Below, piece by piece: positions 46,736-54,670 of a DNA stretch of 64,000 nucleotides. Each line of letters starts with the position of its first letter. Within the stretch, counting starts at the first letter, position 1. Position numbers and translations under genes: made by a program. The DNA comes from CAXSEF01 sp964236695 (GTDB lineage: Bacteria; Pseudomonadota; Alphaproteobacteria; Acetobacterales; Acetobacteraceae): NCBI GenBank assembly GCA_964236695.1, contig CAXSFU010000001.1:124001-188000 (forward strand). The letters are read 5' to 3'. The notes beneath the pieces were generated by a model. It searched no databases. It was not told the origin of the DNA and worked only from the letters and a program-made list of their open reading frames with translations.

Positions 46736-47677
46736 CTACGCCGCCGCCGCCGCGCGCCATCCCGCGCCGAGCGTCATCAGCGCGATGTTCTCCACGGCCG
46801 CCCCGGACGCCCCCTTGCCCAGGTTGTCGAGCTGCGCCACCAGCACCGCCTGCCGGTGCGCCTCGCTCGCGTGCACCCGCAGCACCAGCCGGTCCGTCCC
46901 TGCCAGCGCCTCCGCACTCAGCGAGCCGGCCTCGTCGCGCGTCACCTCGACCCGCGCGCTGCCGTGGTAGTGCGCCGCCAGGATGTCGTGCAGCGCCGAG
47001 GCGCGCGGTGCCCCGGTCAACAGGTCGAGGTGCAGCGGCACCGACACCAGCATCCCCTGTGCGAAGTGACCCACCGACGGCACGAACACCGGCCTGCGCG
47101 ACAATCCCGTGTTCGCAACCAGTTCGGGGACGTGCTTGTGCTCCAGGGTGAGGGCATACAGCTCGTACGCCGGGCCGCCGTCGCGCTCGTGCGCCTCGAT
47201 CATCGCCCGCCCGCCGCCGGAATACCCGCTCACCGCGTTGACGCACACCGGGTAGTCCTGCGGCAGCACCCCCGCCTCCACCAGCGGCCGGATCAGCGCG
47301 ATCGCCCCCGTCGGGTAGCACCCGGGGTTGCTCACCCGCCGGCTGCCCGCGATCCGCCCGCCCTGCCCCTGCGACAGCTCCTGGAATCCGTACACCCAGT
47401 CCGGGTCGGTCCGGAACGCGCTGCTCGCGTCCAGCAGCTTCGGCGCCTCGTCCCCAAGTCCGTCCGCCAGCGCCACCGCCTCGCGCGACGCAGCGTCCGG
47501 CAGGCACAGCACCACCAGGTCCACCGACGCCATCATCGCGCGCCGCGCCTCCGGGTCCTTGCGGCGCTCCGGGGCGATGCTGCACACCTCCACCGGAAGC
47601 TCGCGCAGGCGGTCGCGGATGCCGAGGCCGGTCGTGCCGGCCTCGCCGTCGATGAACACGCGGGGGGTGGGGCGCAT
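46736..47677 (-). CDS. argC: N-acetyl-gamma-glutamyl-phosphate reductase (type 2)
   Basis: A 313-residue NADPH-dependent enzyme of arginine synthesis. Motifs: FIDGEAGTTGLGIRDRL (cofactor-binding), LDASSAFRTD, the catalytic Cys120 in VSNPGCYPTGAIAL, and VSGYSGGGR. Length and the GEAGTTGL start put it in the shorter type 2 group (AGPR2). ArgC often lies directly behind rpsI in alphaproteobacteria, as here. The start ATG 47677 has GGAGATGG upstream; the in-frame extension to 47749 comes from a repeat element. Confidence 0.94.
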   Translation of the reverse strand: MRPTPRVFIDGEAGTTGLGIRDRLRELPVEVCSIAPERRKDPEARRAMMASVDLVVLCLPDAASREAVALADGLGDEAPKLLDASSAFRTDPDWVYGFQELSQGQGGRIAGSRRVSNPGCYPTGAIALIRPLVEAGVLPQDYPVCVNAVSGYSGGGRAMIEAHERDGGPAYELYALTLEHKHVPELVANTGLSRRPVFVPSVGHFAQGMLVSVPLHLDLLTGAPRASALHDILAAHYHGSARVEVTRDEAGSLSAEALAGTDRLVLRVHASEAHRQAVLVAQLDNLGKGASGAAVENIALMTLGAGWRAAAAA

Positions 47678-47690
47678 CGACCATCTCCAG

Positions 47691-47750
47691 GAAAGCAAGG
47701 GCAGGGCTCTGCCCTGGACCCGCCAGGGCGAGCCGCCCTGGACCGGCACA
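47691..47750. repeat. GC-rich palindromic repeat element, copy 10 (short form)
   Basis: A 60 bp minimal copy with GCAGGGCTCTGCCC and CCAGGGCGAGCCGCCCTGG hairpins, between rpsI and argC. The short form is shared with copies 11 and 12. Confidence 0.8.
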
Positions 47751-47774
47751 AATTAAGCGCACTGGGCCGACATG

Positions 47775-47805
47775 AAAAAGGGGCGGACCCTGCGGCCCGC
47801 CCCCT
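47775..47805 (-). terminator. Rho-independent terminator of rplM-rpsI
   Basis: On the minus strand a GGGGCGG / CCGCCCC stem (7 bp, 10-nt loop) runs directly into a TTTTT run, 25 bp after the rpsI stop. It should separate the ribosomal operon from argC. Confidence 0.85.
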
Positions 47806-47829
47806 CCATCCAGCCAGCCCGCGAGGGGC

Positions 47830-48351
47830 TTAGCGCTTGCTGAACTGGAACGACCGGCGCGCCTTGGCCTTGCCATACTTCTTTCGCTCCACCACTCGGC
47901 TGTCGCGGGTCAGGAACCCGGCCACCTTGAGGATGCCGCGCAGCTCCGGCTCGTAGTATGTCAGCGCCCGGCTGATGCCGTGGCGCAGCGCCCCGGCCTG
48001 GCCGGACAGCCCGCCGCCGTTGACCGTGCAGAACACGTCGAACTGGTTGTAGCGGTCCGCCACCAGGAACGGCTGCGTCAGCAGCATCCGCAGCACGGGG
48101 CGCGCGAAATACACGCCGACCCGCTTGCCGTTGACCTGGATGTCACCCTTGCCCGGCTTGATCCACACGCGGGCGATGGCGTTCTTGCGCCGGCCCGTGG
48201 CGTAGGAGCGGCCCTGCTCGTCGCGCTTGGCCTCGCGACGGATCGCGCCTTCTGCCAGCACACCGTCCGGCGTGGCGCCGGCGATGCCGGCCGCATCGAC
48301 CAGGTCCTTGAGGTCCGCAAGCGTGCGGGTCTGGGTCTCTGCCTCTGACAT
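47830..48351 (-). CDS. rpsI: 30S ribosomal protein S9
   Basis: A 173-residue small-subunit protein. The core (about residues 46-173) has YATGRRKNAIARVWIKPGKG, VNGGGLSGQAGALRHGISRAL and the invariant C-terminus KKYGKAKARRSFQFSKR, whose tail contacts P-site tRNA. A 45-residue acidic N-terminal extension (MSEAETQTRTLADLKDLVDA), seen in many alphaproteobacteria, lengthens it over the roughly 130-residue E. coli S9. Four bp separate it from rplM upstream. Confidence 0.98.
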   Translation of the reverse strand: MSEAETQTRTLADLKDLVDAAGIAGATPDGVLAEGAIRREAKRDEQGRSYATGRRKNAIARVWIKPGKGDIQVNGKRVGVYFARPVLRMLLTQPFLVADRYNQFDVFCTVNGGGLSGQAGALRHGISRALTYYEPELRGILKVAGFLTRDSRVVERKKYGKAKARRSFQFSKR

Positions 48352-48355
48352 GGCG

Positions 48356-48823
48356 TCAGGCCCTCTTGTTCTTGGGGTTCATCGCCGCGACGTCGAGCGC
48401 CACCGGCTGCTGACCGTCATGCGGATGGCTCGTCCCGGCATACACATACAGGTGCTTCATCTGCGCGCGCTGCAGCGGCCCGCGGGTGATCATCCGCTCG
48501 ACCGCCTTCTCGACGACGTGGCCGGGGTTCTTGCTGTCCAGCCGCTGGCGGATGGTGCGCTGCTTGATGCCGCCCGGGAACCCGGTGTGGTAGTGGAACA
48601 GGTCCTGCTCGGCCTTCTTGCCGGTGAGCACGACCTTCTCCGCGTTGATCACGACGATGTTGTCGCCGCAGTCGACGTGCGGCGTGAACTGCGCCTTGTG
48701 CTTGCCGCGCAGACGCTGGGCGATGATCGTCGCCAGCCGTCCCAGGACCAGGCCCTCCGCGTCGATCAGGGTCCAGCCCTTGCTGACCTCCGCAGGCTTC
48801 AGCGAATGTGTGGACTTGAACAT
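48356..48823 (-). CDS. rplM: 50S ribosomal protein L13
   Basis: A 155-residue ribosomal protein: GWTLIDAEGLVLGRLATIIAQRLRGK, CGDNIVVINAEKV, GFPGGIKQRTI and HVVEKAVERMITRGPLQRAQMKHLYVYAG are all standard L13 segments. First gene of the conserved rplM-rpsI operon. A sigma-70-like promoter lies just upstream. Confidence 0.98.
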   Translation of the reverse strand: MFKSTHSLKPAEVSKGWTLIDAEGLVLGRLATIIAQRLRGKHKAQFTPHVDCGDNIVVINAEKVVLTGKKAEQDLFHYHTGFPGGIKQRTIRQRLDSKNPGHVVEKAVERMITRGPLQRAQMKHLYVYAGTSHPHDGQQPVALDVAAMNPKNKRA

Positions 48824-48853
48824 GGACGTTCCCGTGACCTCGATATGGCGCGC

Positions 48854-48882
48854 TGTATCGGGCTAGAACCGTTGCAGGTCAA
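48854..48882 (-). promoter_or_regulatory. Sigma-70-type promoter of rplM-rpsI
   Basis: On the minus strand TTGACC (48877-48882) and GATACA (48854-48859) are separated by 17 bp, close to housekeeping consensus. The expected start of transcription is about 25 nt before the rplM ATG. Confidence 0.55.
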
Positions 48883-49040
48883 GGGTTTCCGCCATGTGGT
48901 ATCATGGTAACACAGAACGCCGAGACCTCGCTGGTCCACGCCGCTCGCAGGCCCGCGCTGCAGCGCTCCGGCCGCGCCGCACGAACCGGAGCCTTGCGGC
49001 CGCGCCCTCAACCGTCCGATGTAGCCGCGACCCCGAACCG

Positions 49041-49100
49041 CCGGTCCAGGGCGGCTCGCCCTGGCGGGTCCAGGGCGGAGCCCTGGCCTTCCTGCCTCTC
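49041..49100. repeat. GC-rich palindromic repeat element, copy 11 (short form)
   Basis: Just 18 bp upstream of the NAD-binding protein start. GGTCCAGGGCGGCTCGCCCTGG and GGTCCAGGGCGGAGCCCTGG hairpins. Its place in front of a start codon means it would be transcribed in the 5' leader. Confidence 0.8.
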
Positions 49101-49117
49101 CCGCCCAAGGCCCCCTG

Positions 49118-50023
49118 ATGACCGACGCTCCCACCCACGTCATCGGCGCCTCCGGCCGCTCCGGCGCCGCCCTGTGCCGCGCCCTGCTGGGCCTGGGCAC
49201 CCCGGTGGTGGCCGTCGTCCGCAGCCCGGAGCGCCTCGCCCGCGCCGGCCTGACCCGCGACACACCCGGCTTGTCGGTCCGCACCGCCGATCTCGGCGAT
49301 CCGGAGGCCCTGGCCGCGGTGCTGGCCGAAGCCGGCCGCATCGTCAGCCTCGCCCATGCCCGCCATGCCGGCACGATCCTGTCGGCCAGCCCTGCCGACG
49401 CCCGCCATGTCTTTCTCGGCAGCACCCGGATGCACACGCGCTGGCCCGACGCGCACGGTTTGGGCGTGCGGGCCGGCGAGGCCGCCTTCCTGCGCTCCGG
49501 GTGTTGCGGCGTGATGCTGCACCCGACGATGATCTACGGCGCGCAGGGCGAGGACAACGTGCAGCGCCTCGCCGCCCTGCTGCGCCGCCTGCCTGCGCCG
49601 GGCGGGCGGCCGCTGGTGCCGCTGCCCGGCGGCGGCCGCGCCCTGGTGCAGCCGATCCACCAGTCCGACGTCACCGCCTGCGTGCTCGCGGCGCTGGGGC
49701 GCGGCTGGGATGGCGCGCACGCCCTGGCCATCGCCGGGCCGCAGGCCGTGCCGTATGCGGAGTTCGTCCGCCTGGTCGCCCGTGCCGCCGGCCTCGGCAC
49801 GCCCCGCGTGGTGGCCGTGCCGGCGGCGCCCCTGATCGCCGCCACCGTGCTGACCCGCCTGCCATTCCTGCCGCGGGTCAGGCCCGGCGAGCTGCGCCGC
49901 CTGCTCGAGGACAAGGCGTTCGATACTGCGCCGATGCATGCCGCCCTGGGCGTCGCCCCAATCCCGCTTGAGCGCGGCCTGGCCGCGACCTTCGCCGACA
50001 CCCCTGACCTCACCGCAACGTGA
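49118..50023 (+). CDS. NAD(P)-dependent epimerase/dehydratase-like (extended SDR) protein
   Basis: A 301-residue Rossmann protein. HVIGASGRSGAALCRALLG is the dinucleotide-binding turn (GASGRSG), and GVMLHPTMIYGAQGEDNVQRL and VQPIHQSDVTACVLAAL are typical of atypical extended SDRs (NmrA/complex I NDUFA9-like). A canonical catalytic YxxxK is not seen, so it may bind NAD(P)H without classic SDR catalysis. The substrate is unknown. No other gene shares its transcript clearly. Confidence 0.82.
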   Translation: MTDAPTHVIGASGRSGAALCRALLGLGTPVVAVVRSPERLARAGLTRDTPGLSVRTADLGDPEALAAVLAEAGRIVSLAHARHAGTILSASPADARHVFLGSTRMHTRWPDAHGLGVRAGEAAFLRSGCCGVMLHPTMIYGAQGEDNVQRLAALLRRLPAPGGRPLVPLPGGGRALVQPIHQSDVTACVLAALGRGWDGAHALAIAGPQAVPYAEFVRLVARAAGLGTPRVVAVPAAPLIAATVLTRLPFLPRVRPGELRRLLEDKAFDTAPMHAALGVAPIPLERGLAATFADTPDLTAT

Positions 50024-50143
50024 CGTCTGCCTGCGGCGACAACCCCGGCGTGCCGCGTTGACGCATTACATCCCGCTTCGCCGTCCTTGCGCATCAGGGC
50101 CGGCCTTCTTCCAGCGATGCCGCACAATCAAGGACGTGGCGCC

Positions 50144-50455
50144 ATGAAGTCTTCCACCCTCGCAGGGCTCGCCGCCCTTTTCCTCGCCACGCCTGCCCTG
50201 GCGCAGTCGGTCGCGCCGCCCGCCGGCCTGTCGACCCAGGGCGAGTCGATCGGCATCTCCCCGCCGAACCCCGCACAGGGCTCGGCGTCCACCGCGCCAG
50301 GCCCCGCGTTCCACGTCTTCGGCGTGCCTGTCGGCATCAGCGCGCCGGTCAACTCTCCCTACATGCAGTCCGCAACCACGACCTTCGCCGGGCAGCCGAT
50401 GAACGGCGCCGATGCCGTCGTGTCGCGCGGCATGGGTTCCGACGGCGGCGAATAG
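50144..50455 (+). CDS. Small secreted protein
   Basis: A 103-residue protein with a clean Sec signal peptide MKSSTLAGLAALFLATPALAQ. The mature part is Ser/Pro/Gly-rich (PPAGLSTQGESIGISPPNPAQ) with no cysteines and no domain I recognise. Expected in the periplasm or outside. AAGGA upstream supports ATG 50144. It could also be an envelope-stress or structural peptide; no neighbour helps. Confidence 0.65.
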   Translation: MKSSTLAGLAALFLATPALAQSVAPPAGLSTQGESIGISPPNPAQGSASTAPGPAFHVFGVPVGISAPVNSPYMQSATTTFAGQPMNGADAVVSRGMGSDGGE

Positions 50456-50923
50456 CCGCCAGATCAGGCTGCGCTGGTGGCTATAGAAGCCATGGCCCAA
50501 CGCTGCGGATTGTTTCGATGGAAAGACGAAAACAAGAGCTCGTTCCACGTTCCGTCTCCCGACATGACGCTTATCGGAATTGGCATCCTTCGTCTGATCC
50601 TGACGCAGCAATCGTCAAGTGCGACGGATCTGCCAGAGACTGTTACAAGCCTATCAGACGCGACATTGCTCGTTGTCGCAAGAAAGAAGCGTGTTCTTTC
50701 TTGAAAGAAAGAACCAAAGAACTTTTGCTCGTTGGGCAACAGAATCGCCCGAGAGTCCGAGTCTTCATGGCTAAAGTCTTTTTGCTTCTTTTTCTTCAGA
50801 AAAAGAAGATTCCTGCCTTCCTAACCACAGCAACAAGCTGCTACGTGGTTCACAACAGATTCCAGGACTACTCGAGGAAGGTCGGGCTCTAGGCTCAGTA
50901 TTTTTCAAATCGGGAGAGTCTCT
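50456..50923. other. 468 bp gene-poor, lower-GC region
   Basis: Base composition is visibly less GC-rich than the rest of the window. Short frames exist but have no start signals or recognisable similarity. It contains the fourth AT-rich hairpin pair and ends at tRNA-His. It may be a remnant of inserted DNA next to the tRNA. Confidence 0.45.
50693..50808. repeat. AT-rich paired-hairpin element, copy 4
   Basis: Hairpins at 50693-50714 (arms GTTCTTTCTT / AAGAAAGAAC) and 50785-50808 (arms CTTCTTTTTC / GAAAAAGAAG, loop TTCA), in the same orientation as copy 1. Sits between convergent units: the small secreted protein gene and tRNA-His. Confidence 0.9.
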
Positions 50924-51000
50924 TGGGGCGAGCGATGGGACTCGAACCCACGGCATCCAAGACCACAACCTGGCGCTCTACCACCTGAGCTACGCCCGCC
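50924..51000 (-). tRNA. tRNA-His (anticodon GTG)
   Basis: A 77-nt cloverleaf including an encoded extra 5' G (G-1, position 51000) facing discriminator C73, the identity element of tRNA-His. Acceptor GCGGGCG / CGCTCGC, anticodon loop TTGTGGT, T-loop GGTTCGAGTCC and an encoded CCA. Confidence 0.97.
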
Positions 51001-51017
51001 ACCAAGAGCGCCGTGGT

Positions 51018-52205
51018 CTAGGAGATCGTCCCGCACGCGTCAACGCCCGAGCGCGTGGGCAGCGCCGCTCCCAGTCGCGCCAGCGCTGTGTCCAGCACCT
51101 CGGCCCGCTTGCAGAACGCGAACCGCACCAGGCTGCGCGGCGGCTCCGCGTCGTAGAACGCCGACAGCGGGATCGCCGCCACCCCTGCCCGCTCCACCAT
51201 CCAGCGGCAGAACGCCGCGTCGTCCTCGCCGGCAAGCCCCGCGATGTCGGCCACCACGAAGTAGCTCCCCGACGACGACAGTGCGTCAAAGCCCAGCTTC
51301 GCTAGCCCCGCCGAGAGCTGGTCCCGGCGCGCGCCCATGCCCTCCGCCAGCGCCGCGAAATACCCGCGGTCCTTGCGCAGCCCGTGCGCCACGCCGCGCT
51401 GCAGGTTGGGGGCGGTTGCAAAGGCGAGGTTCTGGTGCGCCTTGGCCACCACGCCCGCCAGCTCCGGCGCCGCCGTGACGTAGCCGACCTTCCATCCCGT
51501 CAGCGAGAACGTCTTGCCTGCGCTGCCCACCCGCAGGCAGCGCTCGCGCATCCCCGGCAGCGTCATCAGCGGCACGTGCCGCCCCTTGAACACCAGGTGC
51601 TCGTACACCTCGTCGCAGATCGCGTAGGCGTCGTGCTCCACGAGCAGCCCCGCCACGAACCCCAGCTCGTCCGGCGTGAACACCTTGCCGGTCGGGTTCA
51701 TCGGCGAGTTCAGCAGCATCGCCTTGGTGCGCGAACCGAACGCCGCCGCAAGTTCGGCCCGCGGCAGCGCCCAGTCCGGCGGTTCCAGCCGCACCAGCCG
51801 CGGCACCGCGCCCAGCATCCGCACCACCGGCAGGTAGGTGTCGAACAGCGGCTCGATCAGCACCACCTCGTCGCCCGGGTCGAGCAGCGCCGCCAGGCAC
51901 GCCGTGATCGCCTCCGTAGCCCCGGACGTCACCACCACCTCGCGCTCCGCGTCGACCTTGAGCCCGTAGTCGCGCGCGTTCGCCGCCGCCACCGCCTCGC
52001 GCAGCTCCGGCAGCCCGGTCAGCGGCGCATACTGGTTGCGCCCGTCGAGCAGCGCCGCCGCCGCCGCCTCGACGATGTCCGCCGGCCCCTCGGTGTCGGG
52101 GAATCCCTGCCCCAGGTTGATCGCGTCGTGCCTGGTCGCGAGCGCCGACATCACCGTGAAGATCGTCGTTCCGGAGCGCGACAGCCTGGTGTTCAGCGGC
52201 CTCAT
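51018..52205 (-). CDS. Class I/II PLP-dependent aminotransferase
   Basis: A 395-residue fold-type I aminotransferase. Motifs: INLGQGFPDTEGPADIVEAA, NQYAPLTGLPELREAVA, VTSGATEAI, NSPMNPTGKVF, ICDEVYEHLVF, and the PLP-lysine in VGSAGKTFSLTGWKVGYV. It resembles the methionine/kynurenine-type aminotransferases (YbdL-like); a methionine, glutamine or aromatic substrate is possible. The start ATG 52205 is preceded by GGGAGGATG. It lies immediately upstream of tRNA-His on the same strand and is divergent from glnB. Confidence 0.9.
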   Translation of the reverse strand: MRPLNTRLSRSGTTIFTVMSALATRHDAINLGQGFPDTEGPADIVEAAAAALLDGRNQYAPLTGLPELREAVAAANARDYGLKVDAEREVVVTSGATEAITACLAALLDPGDEVVLIEPLFDTYLPVVRMLGAVPRLVRLEPPDWALPRAELAAAFGSRTKAMLLNSPMNPTGKVFTPDELGFVAGLLVEHDAYAICDEVYEHLVFKGRHVPLMTLPGMRERCLRVGSAGKTFSLTGWKVGYVTAAPELAGVVAKAHQNLAFATAPNLQRGVAHGLRKDRGYFAALAEGMGARRDQLSAGLAKLGFDALSSSGSYFVVADIAGLAGEDDAAFCRWMVERAGVAAIPLSAFYDAEPPRSLVRFAFCKRAEVLDTALARLGAALPTRSGVDACGTIS

Positions 52206-52506
52206 CGAACATCCTCCCTCGACGCGGCCACGCCGCGACGAGGCGCCGACATGGCCCGCCTCGGCGCGGTGCGCAATCCGCTGCACCAGGGCTGGGCAGC
52301 ATCCCGGCTGCACGCACACTTCCCGTGCAGCGACGGCTGACGCGCAAACAGGCAGGCCGCACGCTCGGCCTCCGTGCCGCGCCGGGCGCACACCCCCGGG
52401 AGCCTCTCCCTCGGACCGCGGGTGTTCCGGTCGCTCCCGGGCTGCCGACCCGTGCGGGCAGAACCCGATCCTGTCTGTCTGGCGCCTTTTCGAAGCGACC
52501 GATATT

Positions 52507-52533
52507 GCAACGACCCCCGCACGGCCTCGTTGC
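52507..52533 (+). promoter_or_regulatory. Inverted repeat upstream of glnB promoter
   Basis: GCAACGA (52507-52513) and TCGTTGC (52527-52533) form a perfect 7-bp inverted repeat with a 13-bp spacer, 21 bp upstream of the sigma-54-type promoter. It may be an operator (NtrC or another regulator); the identity of the binding protein is not shown. Confidence 0.35.
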
Positions 52534-52554
52534 GGTTCCGTCGAATTGCACCCT

Positions 52555-52570
52555 TGGCACGGCGCGTGCA
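52555..52570 (+). promoter_or_regulatory. Sigma-54 (RpoN) promoter of glnB-glnA
   Basis: The sequence TGGCACGGCGCGTGCA matches the RpoN consensus TGGCACG-N4-TTGCA at all but one position, with the invariant GG and GC in the right spacing. It is about 86 bp before the glnB ATG. NtrC, encoded at the left edge, is the expected activator. Confidence 0.75.
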
Positions 52571-52655
52571 AACCTGCCCTGCCGCTTCCCCGACGGAGTC
52601 GCCGGCGTGGCGGAGAACAGCAGGGAGGCGCCGCTTCATCGCGAGCGCGGGGCGG

Positions 52656-52994
52656 ATGAAGAAGATCGAGGCGGTGGTCAAGCCGTTCAAGCTCGACGAG
52701 GTGAAGGAGGCCCTCCACGAGGTGGGCCTGCAGGGCATCACGGTGGTCGAGGCCAAGGGCTTCGGGCGCCAGAAGGGCCACACCGAGCTGTACCGCGGCG
52801 CGGAATACGTCGTCGACTTCCTCCCCAAGGTGAAGATCGAGGTCGTGTGCGAGGACGCCCTGGTCGAGCGCGCCTGCGAGGCCATCGTCAACGCCGCGCG
52901 CACCGGCCGCATCGGCGACGGCAAGATCTTCGTCACCACCATCGACGAGGTCATCCGCATCCGCACCGGCGAACGCGGCGAGGACGCCGTCTGA
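52656..52994 (+). CDS. glnB: Nitrogen regulatory protein P-II
   Basis: A 112-residue trimeric signal protein, the exact family length. MKKIEAVVKPFKLDEVKEAL start, T-loop with the uridylylation Tyr51 in HTELYRGAEYVVDF, and the C-terminal signature TGRIGDGKIFVTTIDEVIRI. It senses 2-oxoglutarate and ATP/ADP and controls NtrB and glutamine synthetase adenylylation. A 97 bp gap to glnA suggests a glnBA operon, the alphaproteobacterial norm. Whether it is GlnB or GlnK is decided by the glnA context. Confidence 0.96.
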   Translation: MKKIEAVVKPFKLDEVKEALHEVGLQGITVVEAKGFGRQKGHTELYRGAEYVVDFLPKVKIEVVCEDALVERACEAIVNAARTGRIGDGKIFVTTIDEVIRIRTGERGEDAV

Positions 52995-53091
52995 CGCGAC
53001 CCGCGCCCGGCGCAAGCCACGCAGGCCGCCCTGCACACCCGCACATCGAACGGACCACCCCGGTCCGGGCGCAGAAGGATAGAGGACGCGT

Positions 53092-54531
53092 ATGGCGAAG
53101 AAACCACCGGCACCGGCCGCGACCAACCACGTTGCACGGGCGATGGAGCTCATGCGCGAGCACTCCGTCGAGTATGTCGACCTCCGTTTCACCGACCCGC
53201 GCGGCAAGTGGCAGCACACCGCGCAGCACGTCTCGACCATCGACGAGGACGCGTTCCGCGACGGCATCATGTTCGACGGCTCCTCGATCGCCGGCTGGAA
53301 GGCGATCAACGAGAGCGACATGATCCTCATGCTCGACGCCGAGACCGCGGTCATGGACCCGTTCTCCGCCAAGCCGCAGATGATCATCTTCTGCGACATC
53401 GTCGAGCCGTCCACCGGCCAGTTCTACGCCCGCGACCCCCGCGCCACCGCCAAGCTCGCCGAGGCCTACGTGAAGGCGAGCGGCGTCGGCGACACCGTGA
53501 TCTGCGGTGCGGAAGCCGAGTTCTTCGTCTTCGACAGCGTGCGCTTCGGCACCGGGCGCAACTACTCCATGTTCCAGCTCGACAGCGTCGAGGGCCCCGA
53601 CGCCTCGATGAAGGACTTCCCCGAAGGCAACATGGGCCACCGCCCCGGCATCAAGGGCGGCTACTTTCCCGTGCCACCCGTCGACAGCGAGGTCGACCTG
53701 CGCGCCGAGATGCTGTCGACCATGGGCGAGATGGGCCTGGTGATCGAGAAGCACCACCACGAGGTCGCGCAGTCCCAGCACGAGCTGGGCACGCGCTTCA
53801 CCACGCTGACCAAGATGGCCGACCAGATGCAGATCTACAAGTACTGCGTCCACAATGTCGCCCACAGCTATGGCAAGACGGCGACCTTCATGCCCAAGCC
53901 GATCTACGGCGACAACGGCTCCGGCATGCACACGCATCTGTCGATCTGGAAGGAGGGCAAGCCGCTGTTCGCCGGCAACGCCTACGCCGACCTGTCCGAG
54001 CTGTGCCTGTACTTCATCGGCGGCATCATCAAGCACGCCAAGGCCTGCAACGCCTTCACCAATCCGTCGACCAACAGCTACAAGCGGCTCATCCCCGGCT
54101 TCGAGGCGCCGGTGCTGCTCGCCTACTCCGCGCGCAACCGCTCCGCCTCGTGCCGCATCCCCTACACCACCAACCCGAAGGGCAAGCGCGTCGAGGTGCG
54201 TTTCCCGGACCCGACGGCGAACCCCTACCTGGCGTTCTCCGCGCTCACCATGGCCGGCATGGACGGCATCCGGAACAAGATCCACCCCGGCGACGCCATG
54301 GACAAGGACCTCTACGACCTGCCGCCGGAGGAGCTGAAGGACATCCCGACCGTGTGCGGCAGCCTGCGCGAGGCGCTCGGCGCGCTGAAGGCCGACCACG
54401 ACTTCCTGCTCGAGGGCGACGTGTTCAGCGCCGACCAGATCGAGAGCTACATCGATCTCAAGTGGCAGGAGGTCTACAAGTTCGAGCACAACCCGCACCC
54501 CGTCGAGTTCGAGATGTACTACTCCGTCTGA
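53092..54531 (+). CDS. glnA: Glutamine synthetase type I
   Basis: A 479-residue dodecameric enzyme making glutamine from glutamate, ammonia and ATP. Motifs: DGSSIAGWKAINESDM, the metal-site AEAEFFVFD, KGGYFPVPPVDS, GDNGSGMHTHLSIWKEG, the NPSTNSYKRLIPGFEAPV flap region and RIPYTTNPKGKRVEVRFPDPTANPY. Tyr408 in DKDLYDLPPEE is the adenylylation site, so activity should be tuned through GlnE and P-II. Follows glnB and is probably transcribed from the same sigma-54-type promoter. Confidence 0.97.
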   Translation: MAKKPPAPAATNHVARAMELMREHSVEYVDLRFTDPRGKWQHTAQHVSTIDEDAFRDGIMFDGSSIAGWKAINESDMILMLDAETAVMDPFSAKPQMIIFCDIVEPSTGQFYARDPRATAKLAEAYVKASGVGDTVICGAEAEFFVFDSVRFGTGRNYSMFQLDSVEGPDASMKDFPEGNMGHRPGIKGGYFPVPPVDSEVDLRAEMLSTMGEMGLVIEKHHHEVAQSQHELGTRFTTLTKMADQMQIYKYCVHNVAHSYGKTATFMPKPIYGDNGSGMHTHLSIWKEGKPLFAGNAYADLSELCLYFIGGIIKHAKACNAFTNPSTNSYKRLIPGFEAPVLLAYSARNRSASCRIPYTTNPKGKRVEVRFPDPTANPYLAFSALTMAGMDGIRNKIHPGDAMDKDLYDLPPEELKDIPTVCGSLREALGALKADHDFLLEGDVFSADQIESYIDLKWQEVYKFEHNPHPVEFEMYYSV

Positions 54532-54670
54532 CGGCCGCGGCCTGAAAGGCTTCGGCCCGGCGCCGCGTGACCCGCACAGGGGAGCGCGGCGCCCTCGTTT
54601 CCGGGTCGCCACCCTGGTCGCGCCCCGAGGTTCCTGCTCTACGCATCGGCTCCTGCACGGGGAGCAGCCC

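Larger units (their letters stand above)
52206..52655. other. 450 bp divergent regulatory spacer upstream of glnB
   Basis: Between the aminotransferase and glnB starts. It contains the sigma-54-type promoter at 52555-52570 and inverted repeats around it. No gene or copy of the dispersed repeats is seen. Confidence 0.6.

Noticed and set aside
50477..50704. Possible small ORF of 75 codons in the lower-GC region
   Set aside because: No ribosome binding site, no domain, and its end lies inside the AT-rich hairpin; composition does not look coding.
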